Of a stretch of 64,000 nt of DNA, positions 26,602-35,319 are shown in pieces. Position 1 is the first letter of the stretch, and every line of letters starts with the position of its first letter. The translations under genes were made by a program, and so were the position numbers. Under the pieces are notes generated by a model. The model was given only the letters and a program-made list of their open reading frames with translations, made no database searches and was not told where the DNA came from. Origin of the DNA: Brevibacillus fluminis (lineage in GTDB: Bacteria; Bacillota; Bacilli; Brevibacillales; Brevibacillaceae); assembly GCF_003710825.1 (NCBI RefSeq), contig NZ_RHHQ01000019.1, forward strand, positions 1 to 64,000. The letters are read 5' to 3'.

Positions 26602-27584
26602 AGCTTTTTTGGCGAGAGCATCTTCCGTTGCTGCTGCTTCAGACCGTCATATTGTTTTTTGTCCTTCTGATCTATTGGCTGGATGGGTATCGGAATTTGC
26701 CAACGGCGCTGTATAGCGTCTTTTTTGGCTATTTTTTGCTTTCCGGCTACTTGCTGTATCGGTATGTCACCCATAAATCGTTTTACAAACGTCTGTCAGA
26801 GCCGATGGAAATCTGGACGGAACGCAATCGGCGGAAAGAGGCGGCGCCTTTACCGCAGGCGCTTTTTGAACTGCTGGACTCACAGTATAGACGGTATCAG
26901 GAGCAGATCCATACTTATGAACGCAAGCAGCAGGAGCACGTCACGTTCATGAATCAATGGGTGCATCAGATGAAGACCCCGCTATCGGTCATCCATCTCA
27001 CAGTGCAGGAAGAGGATGATCCCCGTCTGGAAAGCATCCGGGAAGAAGCGGATCGGATCGGCAAAGGCTTGGAGATGGTGCTGTATATGTCCAGGCTGGA
27101 TACATTTGAGCATGACTTCCGGGTGGAGTCCGTCTGTCTCAAAAAAATCGCCAACGACGTCATTCACGAAAACAAACGCCTGTTTATTCGCCATTATGTG
27201 TATCCGAAGGTGGAGATCGAAGAAGGGCTGACGGTTCATACCGATGCGAAATGGCTGACTTTCATCGTGAATCAGTTGATCACCAATGCCATTCGCTACT
27301 CGTCGGGGACGCGGGAAAACATCGTGGTTTCCGCTCATCTGCGCGGGGATGACACTGTCCTTGAGATCCGTGATCGAGGAGTCGGCATACCCAAAATGGA
27401 CCTAAAGCGAGTATTTCGCCCCTTCTTTACGGGAGAAAACGGTCGGAAGTTCAGCGAATCGACCGGTATGGGATTGTATTTGGTCAAGGAAGTATGCGAT
27501 CGGTTAGGACATACGGTCGAATTGGAATCGGAACAAGGCGTGGGGACAACCGTACGCATCGTTTTCCGGCGAATGGAGTCATAA
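26598..27584 (+). CDS. Intramembrane-sensing histidine kinase (BceS-like)
   Basis: A 328-residue kinase with two helices (residues 10-30 and 35-55) joined by a loop too short to sense ligand alone, the mark of BceS-type kinases that read their transporter. Phospho-acceptor His is in WVHQMKTPLSVI; N box NQLITNAIRYS, G1 EIRDRGVGIP, G2 GMGLYLVKEV are intact. Overlaps the response regulator by four bases (ATGA). Confidence 0.93.
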   Translation: MKLFWREHLPLLLLQTVILFFVLLIYWLDGYRNLPTALYSVFFGYFLLSGYLLYRYVTHKSFYKRLSEPMEIWTERNRRKEAAPLPQALFELLDSQYRRYQEQIHTYERKQQEHVTFMNQWVHQMKTPLSVIHLTVQEEDDPRLESIREEADRIGKGLEMVLYMSRLDTFEHDFRVESVCLKKIANDVIHENKRLFIRHYVYPKVEIEEGLTVHTDAKWLTFIVNQLITNAIRYSSGTRENIVVSAHLRGDDTVLEIRDRGVGIPKMDLKRVFRPFFTGENGRKFSESTGMGLYLVKEVCDRLGHTVELESEQGVGTTVRIVFRRMES

Positions 27585-27642
27585 TTTTTTCAACTGAACA
27601 CTGCAACCGGTAAGAAAACTTTCTACCATGTTTATGATTTCA

Positions 27643-27725
27643 TGGAGGAAAGGTGTACTTAGGGGCTGTCTTTCCTCAACTGGATAGGTTTATCGCTTGC
27701 TTAGCATCTTGTTCTTTGATATGAT
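27643..27725 (+). promoter_or_regulatory. SRP RNA promoter, with an upstream dyad
   Basis: TTGCTT at 27697-27702, 17-bp spacer and TATGAT at 27720-27725. Upstream, GAGGAAAG...CTTTCCTC (27645-27677) can pair across a 17-nt loop; it may be a weak end for the kinase transcript. Confidence 0.65.
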
Positions 27726-27731
27726 TACTTT

Positions 27732-28001
27732 GCTGTGCTAGACGGGGAGGTTGCGGTGCCCTGTAACCTGCAATCCGCAATAGCAGGGTTGAATTCCTGT
27801 CAGAGGAGTTCTCATGTGAGGCTGCCTTGTAGGGGCGGTGTTGAGGAGCGGGTCCTGTGCGACGCGAACCCATGAACCTGGTCAGGTCCGGAAGGAAGCA
27901 GCCATAAGTGGTATTTCGCGTGTGCCGCAGGGGTGCCTGCTCTGAGCTGGCCCTACAAGTAACGCTTGGATGGGAATATTCAATGGCAGGTGCACAGCAT
28001 C
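27732..28001 (+). ncRNA. ffs: Signal recognition particle RNA (large, Bacillus type)
   Basis: Alu-domain start GACGGGGAGGTTGCGGTG and the invariant domain-IV hairpin GGTCAGGTCCGGAAGGAAGC (about 27880) identify it. GCTGTGC at 27732 pairs with GCACAGC at 27992, closing the long rod, and TTGTAGGG / CCCTACAA form helix 5. Length about 270 nt is as in B. subtilis scRNA. Lies between tadA and dnaX as in Bacillus, though with added genes on both sides. Confidence 0.96.
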
Positions 28002-28015
28002 CTACTAAAGCGATA

Positions 28016-28050
28016 AACGGTTTGTCCTTTTGGACAGGCCGTTTTTTATT
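28016..28050 (+). terminator. SRP RNA terminator
   Basis: AACGGttTGTCC / GGACAggCCGTT stem and T-run; repeat copy B begins right after it. Confidence 0.9.
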
Positions 28051-28052
28051 TT

Positions 28053-28136
28053 ACAGATAAGGATTTAAAAATTCTTATACAGTATAAGGGCAACCGCGGA
28101 TCCGCCAATAAGCATGGCGTAGCCAGGTTTTCTAAT
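28053..28136 (+). repeat. Family-1 dispersed repeat, copy B
   Basis: Begins ACAGATAAGGATTT, AT-rich hairpin, then AGTATAAGGGCAACCGCGGATCCGCC in shared order, and ends GCATGGCGTAGCCAGG-TTTTCTAAT. Very close to copy C at 52.1 kb, including the TTTTTTATTTT before it. Confidence 0.85.
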
Positions 28137-28182
28137 CGAAGATTCGATAAAATGTTTCATTGAATTGCATGGAAAGCTTCAA

Positions 28183-28208
28183 TGCGTCACTAAACGTGGC
28201 GTTTTTTG
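28183..28208 (+). terminator. Terminator-like hairpin after repeat B
   Basis: GCGTCAC / GTGGCGT stem and TTTTTT. The region 28137-28342 otherwise holds only promoter-like AT-rich sequence before the PAS kinase. Confidence 0.6.
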
Positions 28209-28342
28209 TTAGATTGTGGCGGATGTCCTCGAAACATTTTCATGCCGCACAAGACTTGATGCGGAAGGGCTTACAATATCGTTTGACGAATTTTCAAGAA
28301 AAGTTTGACTGAATATTCGAATACGAGTTGGGGGGGCAACGG

Positions 28343-29401
28343 ATGCGTTCGTTACAATCTTTGCAGCAACGGTTTGCCGAGAAGTTGACCGCTTCACCAC
28401 ATCTTGGGGTAGTGCTACTTGATCAGGATGCGCATCTTGTGGAAATCAGTCAGATGGCTTGTAAAGTGTTAGGAATCAACCGGGCAGAGGTCATGGGAAA
28501 ACACATTGATCAGGCATTCGCCGGGATTCCAGAAGATAATCGCCTGGTGCAGAGGGAACTGCTCGCCGGAGTCAAAGTACATAATCAAGCAATTTCCTGG
28601 ACCAACAGCAATCAGCGCTATGAACTTTTGGTCGATTCAAATACCCTCCACAATGATGAGGGAGAATGCATCGGCGCTTACGTGCTGTTTAAAGACATTA
28701 CCAACCTTCGATCCTTTGAGCAAAAAATTGAAAGAAGCGACCGCTTGGCCATGATCGGCCAAATTGCCGCCGGCACCGCGCATGAAATACGCAATCCGCT
28801 CACGTCGATCAAAGGATTTTTGCAAATGTTTCTCAAGTCGTTTACAGAAAGCGGAATGGAGCGGGAACGTTCCTATACGGAAATCATGTTGACGGAGATT
28901 AACCGGATCAACGCGCTGGTCAGCGAATTCCTATTGCTAAGCAAACCGCGCGATGTGCAATACTCGCTGGTAGACCTGAACACGGTGTTTGCCGAGATTT
29001 TGCCGATCGTGGAGAGCCAGGCGCTGCTACACGGAATCGAGGTGCAGTATCTAGCAGGGGATTTGCCGCTGGTGGTCGGGGATACCGAGCTGTTGAAGCA
29101 GGTTTTTCTGAACATTTGCAAGAACGGCCTGGAAGCGATGGGGAAAGAAGGCGTGCTGTCGATCGATCATCATGTCGAGGCGGATTCCGACCGAATCAGC
29201 ATCAACATTCATGATAATGGACCGGGAATCCCGCTTTACGTCATCGATAAAATATTTGATCCGTTTTTCACCACAAAAGACGAAGGGACGGGTTTGGGTC
29301 TGTCTGTTTGTCAAAAGATCGTTCACGATATCGGAGGGCAAATTCGCATCTCATCGAAGGGATACGGTACGACCTTTCATATTCTCCTGCCGTATCTATG
29401 A
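28343..29401 (+). CDS. PAS-domain sensor histidine kinase, possibly a sporulation phosphorelay kinase
   Basis: A 352-residue soluble kinase: PAS domain (residues 15-125, GVVLLDQDAHLVEIS), dimerisation/phospho-acceptor segment AHEIRNPLTSIKGFLQMF (His near 145), and ATPase domain with N box CKNGLEAM, NGPGIP and GTGLGLSVCQKIV. The H-box style is that of KinB/KinC/KinE-like kinases that feed Spo0F. No response regulator is adjacent, consistent with an orphan phosphorelay kinase (inference). ATG 28343 follows GGGGGG. It separates the SRP RNA from dnaX, unlike in B. subtilis. Confidence 0.88.
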   Translation: MRSLQSLQQRFAEKLTASPHLGVVLLDQDAHLVEISQMACKVLGINRAEVMGKHIDQAFAGIPEDNRLVQRELLAGVKVHNQAISWTNSNQRYELLVDSNTLHNDEGECIGAYVLFKDITNLRSFEQKIERSDRLAMIGQIAAGTAHEIRNPLTSIKGFLQMFLKSFTESGMERERSYTEIMLTEINRINALVSEFLLLSKPRDVQYSLVDLNTVFAEILPIVESQALLHGIEVQYLAGDLPLVVGDTELLKQVFLNICKNGLEAMGKEGVLSIDHHVEADSDRISINIHDNGPGIPLYVIDKIFDPFFTTKDEGTGLGLSVCQKIVHDIGGQIRISSKGYGTTFHILLPYL

Positions 29402-29404
29402 CGC

Positions 29405-29438
29405 TGTCCCTTCCCCGTACGGGAGGGGCATTTTTTTT
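29405..29438 (+). terminator. Terminator of the PAS kinase gene
   Basis: CCCTTCCC / GGGAGGGG stem with a T-run of eight. Confidence 0.85.
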
Positions 29439-29481
29439 CGGACTGTCCGCACAAAAGCATGCACTGCGTCACCTCGTTTGT

Positions 29482-29509
29482 TTGAAAATGGCATACGGTA
29501 TAGTATAAT
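29482..29509 (+). promoter_or_regulatory. dnaX promoter
   Basis: TTGAAA, 16-bp spacer, TATAAT, 58 bp before the dnaX start; drives dnaX-ebfC-recR. Confidence 0.7.
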
Positions 29510-29566
29510 AAATTAGATATATTCTTGGCTGTACCGATCATACGGGACAGATTGGAAGTGGCAAAA

Positions 29567-31294
29567 ATGGCGTATACAGCGCTTTACCGGGTGTGGAGAC
29601 CGCAAACCTTCGGGGACCTTGTGGGGCAGTCGCACGTAACGACGACGCTTCGCAATGCGATCCGCGAAGAACGACTTTCACACGCCTATTTGTTTAATGG
29701 ACCGCGTGGAACAGGGAAAACCAGTGCGGCCAAAATCATGGCGAAAGCAGTAAACTGTGAGCAGCCGCAGGATGGGGAGCCATGCAATGAGTGCCAGGCA
29801 TGCCGCGCGATTACAGATGGCGCCGTGACCGATGTCTTGGAAATTGACGCTGCCTCCAACCGCGGTGTAGAAGAAATTCGGGATATTCGCGACAAGGTAA
29901 AATTTGCGCCGAGCGATGTGACCTACAAGGTGTACATCATTGACGAGGTGCATATGCTGACCACGGAGGCGTTTAACGCTCTGCTCAAAACCTTGGAAGA
30001 GCCACCTTCGCACGTGCTGTTCATCTTGGCGACGACCGAGCCGCATAAATTGCCGGCGACGATTATTTCGCGCTGTCAACGTTTTGACTTTCACCGGATC
30101 TCCTTGCAGGAGACCGTTGGCCGTTTGCGGCATATCTGTGATTCACAGCAGGTTGAAGTAGAGGAGCAGGCCCTGCAGCTTGTGGCCAAAAAGGCCGAGG
30201 GCGGGATGCGCGATGCGTTGAGCCTCCTGGACCAAGCCATCAGCTACAGCGGGACGAAAGTTACGCTTGGCGATATCATCCAAATTACGGGCACGGTCTC
30301 GCAAACGTACTTCTCTGTGCTGGCCAAGCTGATTGCCGAGCAGGATGTCTCCGGTGTCATGGAGCAATTTGATCAGGTGATGGTGCAGGGGAAAGACCCC
30401 GAGCAATTTTTGCATGATTTCATGTTTTATTATCGCGATATGCTGTTGGCGAAAACAGCGCCGAAGCTTCAGGAGATTGTCGAGCGAGCGATGGTGGACG
30501 AACAGTTCATGCAGGTCGCGGAACAATATTCCGTACCGCTGCTGTATGAGGTAATCGAATCGTTGAGTCAAGCATTGACCCAATTGAAGTGGTCGACCTA
30601 CGCACGCGTACTCGTCGAGCTGACGTTGGTGAAGCTGTGCCAGCCGACGGTGAAGCAAGCAACGGGATCGGTGCAGGTGTCCGTGCAGGCAGAAGCAGCA
30701 TCGTCGGATGAGGTTCAGATTTTGACCAGACGGGTGGCGATGCTCGAGGAGAAGATCACGCAGCTGCTCGCTGGCCAAGTGGTGGGAGCAGGCGCAGTCC
30801 CGGCTACAGCTGAAAAAGCGAAAACGCGTGAACCGCGCAGAACGGCTTCTTCAATAGGCGGAGCGCGCGCACCGATCACCAAAGTGCGTGACGCGGTTCG
30901 CTCGATCGATGAAGGGTTGACCCAACGGGTGCGCGGCTCCTGGAGCCAGATTTTGAATGAGATCAAAAAGGTCAAAATCCAATACCAGGCTTGGATCGTG
31001 AACGGCACGCCGGTGGCAGCCAGCCAGGATGCGCTTATTGTCGTCTTTACCAGCTCGATTCACTGCGAGAAAACGATGGAAGCCGAGCTGAGAAGCGTCG
31101 TCGAGCGAACGGTACAGCTCGTATGTGGCAAACCGCTGGCGCTTCTGTCCATCATGGAGGAAGAATGGCAGGAGTTGCAGGTGCAGGTGGGTGAGACTGA
31201 GGCTGCCAAGGAAAAAAATCCGGATGAACCCGATCCTTTTGTCGCAGAGGCGCTTAAACTTGTAGGAGAGCATTTGTTAGAAATCAAAGACTAG
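29567..31294 (+). CDS. dnaX: DNA polymerase III subunit gamma/tau
   Basis: Clamp-loader ATPase of the replisome. The 575-residue protein begins MAYTALYRVWRPQTF, as in relatives; the extra 14 residues from 29525 are not conserved. Walker A GPRGTGKTS, a four-Cys zinc module (CEQP...CNECQAC), DExH-like IDEVHML and the sensor-1 region are present; the C-terminal third is the variable tau part that binds polymerase. No obvious slippery frameshift signal was found, as in B. subtilis. First gene of dnaX-ebfC-recR. Confidence 0.96.
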   Translation: MAYTALYRVWRPQTFGDLVGQSHVTTTLRNAIREERLSHAYLFNGPRGTGKTSAAKIMAKAVNCEQPQDGEPCNECQACRAITDGAVTDVLEIDAASNRGVEEIRDIRDKVKFAPSDVTYKVYIIDEVHMLTTEAFNALLKTLEEPPSHVLFILATTEPHKLPATIISRCQRFDFHRISLQETVGRLRHICDSQQVEVEEQALQLVAKKAEGGMRDALSLLDQAISYSGTKVTLGDIIQITGTVSQTYFSVLAKLIAEQDVSGVMEQFDQVMVQGKDPEQFLHDFMFYYRDMLLAKTAPKLQEIVERAMVDEQFMQVAEQYSVPLLYEVIESLSQALTQLKWSTYARVLVELTLVKLCQPTVKQATGSVQVSVQAEAASSDEVQILTRRVAMLEEKITQLLAGQVVGAGAVPATAEKAKTREPRRTASSIGGARAPITKVRDAVRSIDEGLTQRVRGSWSQILNEIKKVKIQYQAWIVNGTPVAASQDALIVVFTSSIHCEKTMEAELRSVVERTVQLVCGKPLALLSIMEEEWQELQVQVGETEAAKEKNPDEPDPFVAEALKLVGEHLLEIKD

Positions 31295-31314
31295 CTGAAA
31301 GCGGGGAATTTACC

Positions 31315-31626
31315 ATGAAAAACATGCAGCAAATGATGAAACAAGTTAAGAAAATGCAAGAAGATATGCAAAAAGCCCAGGAGGCACTAAAAGAGCAAGT
31401 TGTGGAAGCGTCTGTCGGCGGCGGAGCTATTACGGTAAAGGCAAACGGTCACAAGGAAATCGTAGCGATCACAATCAAACCGGAAGTCATCGATCCGGAA
31501 GATGCGGAAATGCTGCAAGACCTGGTTTTGACCGCTACAAACGAAGCACTGCGTAAAGTGGATGAGCTGACTGCCAAAGAAATGGGACGTTTTACAGGCG
31601 GTATGAACATCCCAGGCTTGTTCTAG
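31315..31626 (+). CDS. ebfC: YbaB/EbfC family nucleoid-associated protein
   Basis: A 103-residue DNA-binding protein of the YbaB/EbfC fold (B. subtilis YaaK). Opens with a Met/Gln/Lys-rich helix (MKNMQQMMKQVKKMQ), central strands GGGAITVKANG and the conserved end MGRFTGGMNIPGLF. Lies 20 bp after dnaX and 10 bp before recR, the usual trio. Confidence 0.95.
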   Translation: MKNMQQMMKQVKKMQEDMQKAQEALKEQVVEASVGGGAITVKANGHKEIVAITIKPEVIDPEDAEMLQDLVLTATNEALRKVDELTAKEMGRFTGGMNIPGLF

Positions 31627-31636
31627 GAGAACGACT

Positions 31637-32236
31637 ATGTTCTATCCGGAACCCGTCTCCAGGCTTATTGAAGGCTTTATGAAGCTGCCGGGGATCGGTC
31701 CCAAAACGGCGGCGAGACTGGCGTTCTTCGTGCTCAACATGAAAGAAGACGATGTGCTCGATTTAGCAAAAGCGCTCGTCAACGCCAAGCGCCAGCTTCA
31801 TTACTGCTCGGTTTGCAATAACATTACCGATGTTGATCCTTGCCACATCTGCAGCGACAAGCGGCGGGATGCATCGATCATTTGCGTCGTCCAGGAGCCG
31901 CGGGATGTGGTGGCAATGGAAAAAACGCGCGAGTTCCAAGGACAATATCATGTTCTCCAAGGGGCGATTTCGCCGATGGACGGAATCGGACCGGAAGACA
32001 TCCGCATTCCCGATCTGCTGAAGCGGATTGGAGCAGATGAGACGGTCAAGGAAATCATCCTAGCGACCAATCCCAATGTAGAGGGAGAAGCGACGGCGAT
32101 GTACTTGTCCCGCTTGATCAAGCCATTCGGCATCCGTGTTACGCGAATTGCACACGGTTTGCCGGTGGGCGGGGATCTGGAATACGCCGATGAGGTCACA
32201 TTGACCAAAGCTTTGGAAGGACGCCGTGAAGTTTAA
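31637..32236 (+). CDS. recR: Recombination mediator protein RecR
   Basis: Helps RecA loading with RecO in recombinational repair. The 199 residues contain the helix-hairpin-helix KLPGIGPKTAARLAF, a four-Cys zinc finger (CSVCNNITD...CHIC), and a Toprim domain (ICVVQEPRDVVAMEK to NPNVEGEATAMYL). AGGAGAACG precedes ATG 31637. Operon ends here with a terminator. Confidence 0.97.
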   Translation: MFYPEPVSRLIEGFMKLPGIGPKTAARLAFFVLNMKEDDVLDLAKALVNAKRQLHYCSVCNNITDVDPCHICSDKRRDASIICVVQEPRDVVAMEKTREFQGQYHVLQGAISPMDGIGPEDIRIPDLLKRIGADETVKEIILATNPNVEGEATAMYLSRLIKPFGIRVTRIAHGLPVGGDLEYADEVTLTKALEGRREV

Positions 32237-32243
32237 TAAAAAT

Positions 32244-32279
32244 GGAAAAGGACAGGGGAAAATCCCTTGTCCTTTTTTA
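32244..32279 (+). terminator. dnaX-ebfC-recR terminator
   Basis: AAAGGACAGGG / CCCTTGTCCTTT stem followed by TTTTTT. Confidence 0.88.
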
Positions 32280-32292
32280 ATTCTCTGCAATA

Positions 32293-32331
32293 TTAACAAT
32301 TTCTTAATACCGACTTAACTTCACCTTCATC
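32293..32331 (+). promoter_or_regulatory. Pho box of the pst operon
   Basis: Four direct repeats with 11-bp periodicity: TTAACA, TTAATA, TTAACT and TTCATC, each separated by 5 bp. This matches the PhoP-binding TT(A/C/T)A(C/A)A array known in Bacillus, placed where it covers the -35 region. A weak -10 (TATTAC) lies at 32344-32349. Implies induction under phosphate starvation. Confidence 0.85.
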
Positions 32332-32398
32332 CTAACAAACTAGTATTACAAGTGTGAAAGGCAGAAGCAATCAAACACTCTTGTAAGGGGGCTTTATC

Positions 32399-33334
32399 TT
32401 GAAGAAGTTTTCAACCGCTTTGTTTGGATGTGTTCTCTCCGTTGGTTTACTGTTGGCTGGATGTGGCAATACACCTGCGCCAGCTAGTCAAGAGTCGGCA
32501 CCGGCTCAATCGGCGACTCCAGCACCAACACCTGCACCAGAACCAACTAAGGCGGGTGCTCCAGTAACAGCAGTCGGTTCCACAGCATTGCAGCCTTTGG
32601 TTGAACAAGCTGCCAAAGACTTCATGGCGAAAAACGCAGGCGCACAAATTCAAGTGCAAGGCGGCGGTAGCGGTACTGGCTTGAGCCAAGTAGCGAACGG
32701 CGCAGCGACGATCGGTAACTCCGACATTTTCGCTGAAGAGAAAAAAGGAATTCCTGCAAACGAACTCGTTGACCATAAAGTAGCGGTTGTTGGAATGGTT
32801 GCCGCAGTCAGTCCAAAAGTCGGCATCGATAACCTGACGAAACAACAATTGATTGATATCTTCACAGGCAAAATCAAAAACTGGAAAGAAGTCGGCGGCG
32901 CAGACATGAAAGTGACGCTGGTAAACCGCGCGAAAAGCTCCGGTACACGTGCAGTCTTCAAAAAATTTGCCCTCGATGGCAACGAAGAAGCGGAAGGCAT
33001 CACTGAGGATGCATCCGGTACAGTTCGTAAAATCATCAACGAAACACCTGGCGCAATTGGTTACCTAGCTCTCTCCTACATTGACGATTCGGTAAAAGCT
33101 CTGAAACTGGATGGCGTCGAAGCGAAAAAAGAAACCATCGTAGACAACAAGTACCCTGTTTGGGCGTATGAGCACATGTACACAAAAGGCGAAGCTGCTG
33201 ACACAGCAAAAACGTTCCTCGATTTCATCCTGAGCGATGAAGTTCAACAAAAAACGGTAACAGACTTAGGCTTCATCCCAGTCACGGAAATGAAAGTAGA
33301 ACGTGACGTAGAAGGTAAAGTTACACAAAAATAA
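32399..33334 (+). CDS. pstS: Phosphate ABC transporter substrate-binding lipoprotein
   Basis: Captures inorganic phosphate outside the membrane. The 311-residue protein starts at TTG 32399 with AAGGGGG upstream. Lipobox LLAGC (Cys about 22) is followed by a Pro/Ala-rich linker, then the PstS fold with phosphate-contact motifs GSTALQP, GGGSGTGL and RAKSSGTR. Expression should be PhoP-dependent from the four-repeat box. A hairpin separates it from pstC, which can raise PstS levels above the membrane subunits. Confidence 0.96.
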   Translation: MKKFSTALFGCVLSVGLLLAGCGNTPAPASQESAPAQSATPAPTPAPEPTKAGAPVTAVGSTALQPLVEQAAKDFMAKNAGAQIQVQGGGSGTGLSQVANGAATIGNSDIFAEEKKGIPANELVDHKVAVVGMVAAVSPKVGIDNLTKQQLIDIFTGKIKNWKEVGGADMKVTLVNRAKSSGTRAVFKKFALDGNEEAEGITEDASGTVRKIINETPGAIGYLALSYIDDSVKALKLDGVEAKKETIVDNKYPVWAYEHMYTKGEAADTAKTFLDFILSDEVQQKTVTDLGFIPVTEMKVERDVEGKVTQK

Positions 33335-33367
33335 GCAATGCTTGGCGAAGACGGAATAATGGGAATC

Positions 33368-33386
33368 GAGGGGTAGCATACCCCTC
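33368..33386 (+). other. pstS-pstC intercistronic hairpin
   Basis: GAGGGGTA-GCA-TACCCCTC, a perfect 8-bp stem with no T-run. It likely stabilises the pstS 3' end rather than terminating. Confidence 0.7.
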
Positions 33387-33414
33387 ATTCTCCATGTTCG
33401 GGTAAGGGGGGAAT

Positions 33415-34407
33415 ATGATGAATTCTCAGCAGGGGACAATTGTAGAGAAAAATGTCATCAAGCAAGCCGGGGGTATTTCCAGCAGTGTCAATCAGACTGA
33501 GCTGAAACGCAAATTGCTGACAGCAAACAAAAGCCAGCAGATGGCAAGCTTTTTTGGTCGGATGTACACGATGGTTGCAGCAGGACTTTTAATCGTTGTC
33601 GTACTTTCCATCACGTATTTTATTGCTTCAAAAGGATTGTCCACGTTTTTTGTCGATAAAGTAAGCTTTACGGAATTTTTGAGTGGGACCAAATGGGACC
33701 CAGAGGATGACCCTGCTTCCTATGGAGCGCTTTCGTTTATTCTTGGTTCGTTTTTTGTGACTGCTTTGGCAGCTATCATTGCCGCGCCATTGGGAATCGG
33801 CGCAGCGATTTTCATGACTGAGATTTACCCGAAGTTTGGGAAAAAGGTGTTGAAGCCCGTAATCGAGTTGTTGGTCGGGATTCCATCTGTTGTATACGGC
33901 TATATAGGACTTACCGTTTTGGTACCTTTCATTCGTGATAGATTCGAAGTACTTGGCTTCAGCTTGCTGGCAGGGGGCATCGTCCTGGCGATCATGATTT
34001 TGCCGACGATCACGAGCGTCGCAACGGACGCGATCGAAGCGGTTCCGCAGGATATCCGCAATGCGTCGCTGGCTCTGGGTGCAACCCGTTGGCAAACGAT
34101 TTGGAATGTTGTTCTCCATAGTTCACGACCTGGGTTGCTCACAGCGATCGTCCTGGGGATGGCCCGCGCGTTTGGTGAAGCGCTCGCGGTGCAGATGGTT
34201 ATCGGGAACACGCTGAAGCTGCCGGGCTCCCTGCTTGACCCGATCAGCACGCTGACAAGCGGAATTACGCTGAACATGGGGAATACGATCCAAGGGACTC
34301 CTTACAACAATGCGCTGTGGAGCATGGCGTTGCTGCTGCTTTTGATGTCCTTTGCGTTTATTGCAATCATTCGGATTCTGGGGAGAAAGAAGTTGGTGCA
34401 TAAATGA
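33415..34407 (+). CDS. pstC: Phosphate ABC transporter permease PstC
   Basis: Inner-membrane permease, 330 residues, with six helices after a cytoplasmic N-terminus of about 45 residues. The ATPase-coupling EAA loop reads ALGATRWQTIWNVVLHSSRPG. AAGGGGGG precedes ATG 33415. pstA starts within its stop codon (ATGA). Confidence 0.95.
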   Translation: MMNSQQGTIVEKNVIKQAGGISSSVNQTELKRKLLTANKSQQMASFFGRMYTMVAAGLLIVVVLSITYFIASKGLSTFFVDKVSFTEFLSGTKWDPEDDPASYGALSFILGSFFVTALAAIIAAPLGIGAAIFMTEIYPKFGKKVLKPVIELLVGIPSVVYGYIGLTVLVPFIRDRFEVLGFSLLAGGIVLAIMILPTITSVATDAIEAVPQDIRNASLALGATRWQTIWNVVLHSSRPGLLTAIVLGMARAFGEALAVQMVIGNTLKLPGSLLDPISTLTSGITLNMGNTIQGTPYNNALWSMALLLLLMSFAFIAIIRILGRKKLVHK

Positions 34408-35291
34408 GTGCGAAAGCAATGGACCGCGTAGCGACGGTCATTTTGATGACATTTGCGGTTTTGATTATCGGTCTTTTGATTGGTTTGCTCGGCTTTATCC
34501 TGACACAAGGGTGGCATAAGCTTTCCCTCGATTTCATCACCTCTGCGCCTGATTTGGTCAATGCGGGCGGGGGGATCGGTCCGCAGCTCTTCAATTCGCT
34601 TTACCTGCTGGTGTTGACCATGATCATTTCGCTTCCGCTCGGCTTGGGTGCGGGAATTTACATGGCGGAATATGCGCCAGACAACAAATTCACGCAATTC
34701 ATCCGCATTAGCATTGAGGTCTTGTCCTCGCTGCCATCGATTGTGGTCGGTCTGTTTGGTCTCCTCGTTTTCGTTACGATGACAGGCTGGGGATATACGC
34801 TGCTTTCCGGTGCGCTTGTCCTGACCGTCTTCAACCTGCCGCTGATGGTGCGGATCATTGAGGATGCAATTCGTAACGTGCCGCAAAATCAGAAGGAAGC
34901 GAGCTTGGCTCTTGGTATTACCAAGTGGAAAACGATTATTTCGGTTGTGCTGCCTGCAGCATTGCCAGGTATTATTACGGGAACGATTCTGGCTTCGGGC
35001 CGGATTTTTGGTGAAGCGGCAGCCCTGCTGTTTACAGCCGGCATGTCTTCGCCGGACCTGAATTTCCATGATCCGAGCCTCAGCAGCCCGACATCACCGC
35101 TCAACCCACTCCGTCCAGCTGAGACATTGGCGGTGCATATTTGGAAAGTAAACAGCGAAGGCTTGACGCCGGATGCACGCGATGTCGCTGATGGCGCTGC
35201 TGCGATTCTGGTCATTGCGGTGCTGGTGTTCAATTTGTCCGCGCGATGGTTCGGCAAATGGATTTATCGGAAAATGACGTCCGGTGCGTAA
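34404..35291 (+). CDS. pstA: Phosphate ABC transporter permease PstA
   Basis: Partner permease of PstC, 295 residues, six helices; EAA loop ALGITKWKTIISVVLPAALPG. Starts at ATG 34404, overlapping pstC by four bases. The insertion SSPTSPLNPLRPAETLAVHIW is typical of Gram-positive PstA. Confidence 0.95.
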   Translation: MSAKAMDRVATVILMTFAVLIIGLLIGLLGFILTQGWHKLSLDFITSAPDLVNAGGGIGPQLFNSLYLLVLTMIISLPLGLGAGIYMAEYAPDNKFTQFIRISIEVLSSLPSIVVGLFGLLVFVTMTGWGYTLLSGALVLTVFNLPLMVRIIEDAIRNVPQNQKEASLALGITKWKTIISVVLPAALPGIITGTILASGRIFGEAAALLFTAGMSSPDLNFHDPSLSSPTSPLNPLRPAETLAVHIWKVNSEGLTPDARDVADGAAAILVIAVLVFNLSARWFGKWIYRKMTSGA

Positions 35292-35319
35292 CATCGAGAG
35301 GGATGGTGATGATAGTCAA

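Noticed and set aside
29567..31294. Programmed frameshift in dnaX
   Set aside because: No slippery heptamer with downstream stem was seen near the expected place; A-rich runs such as that near 30808 lack the context.
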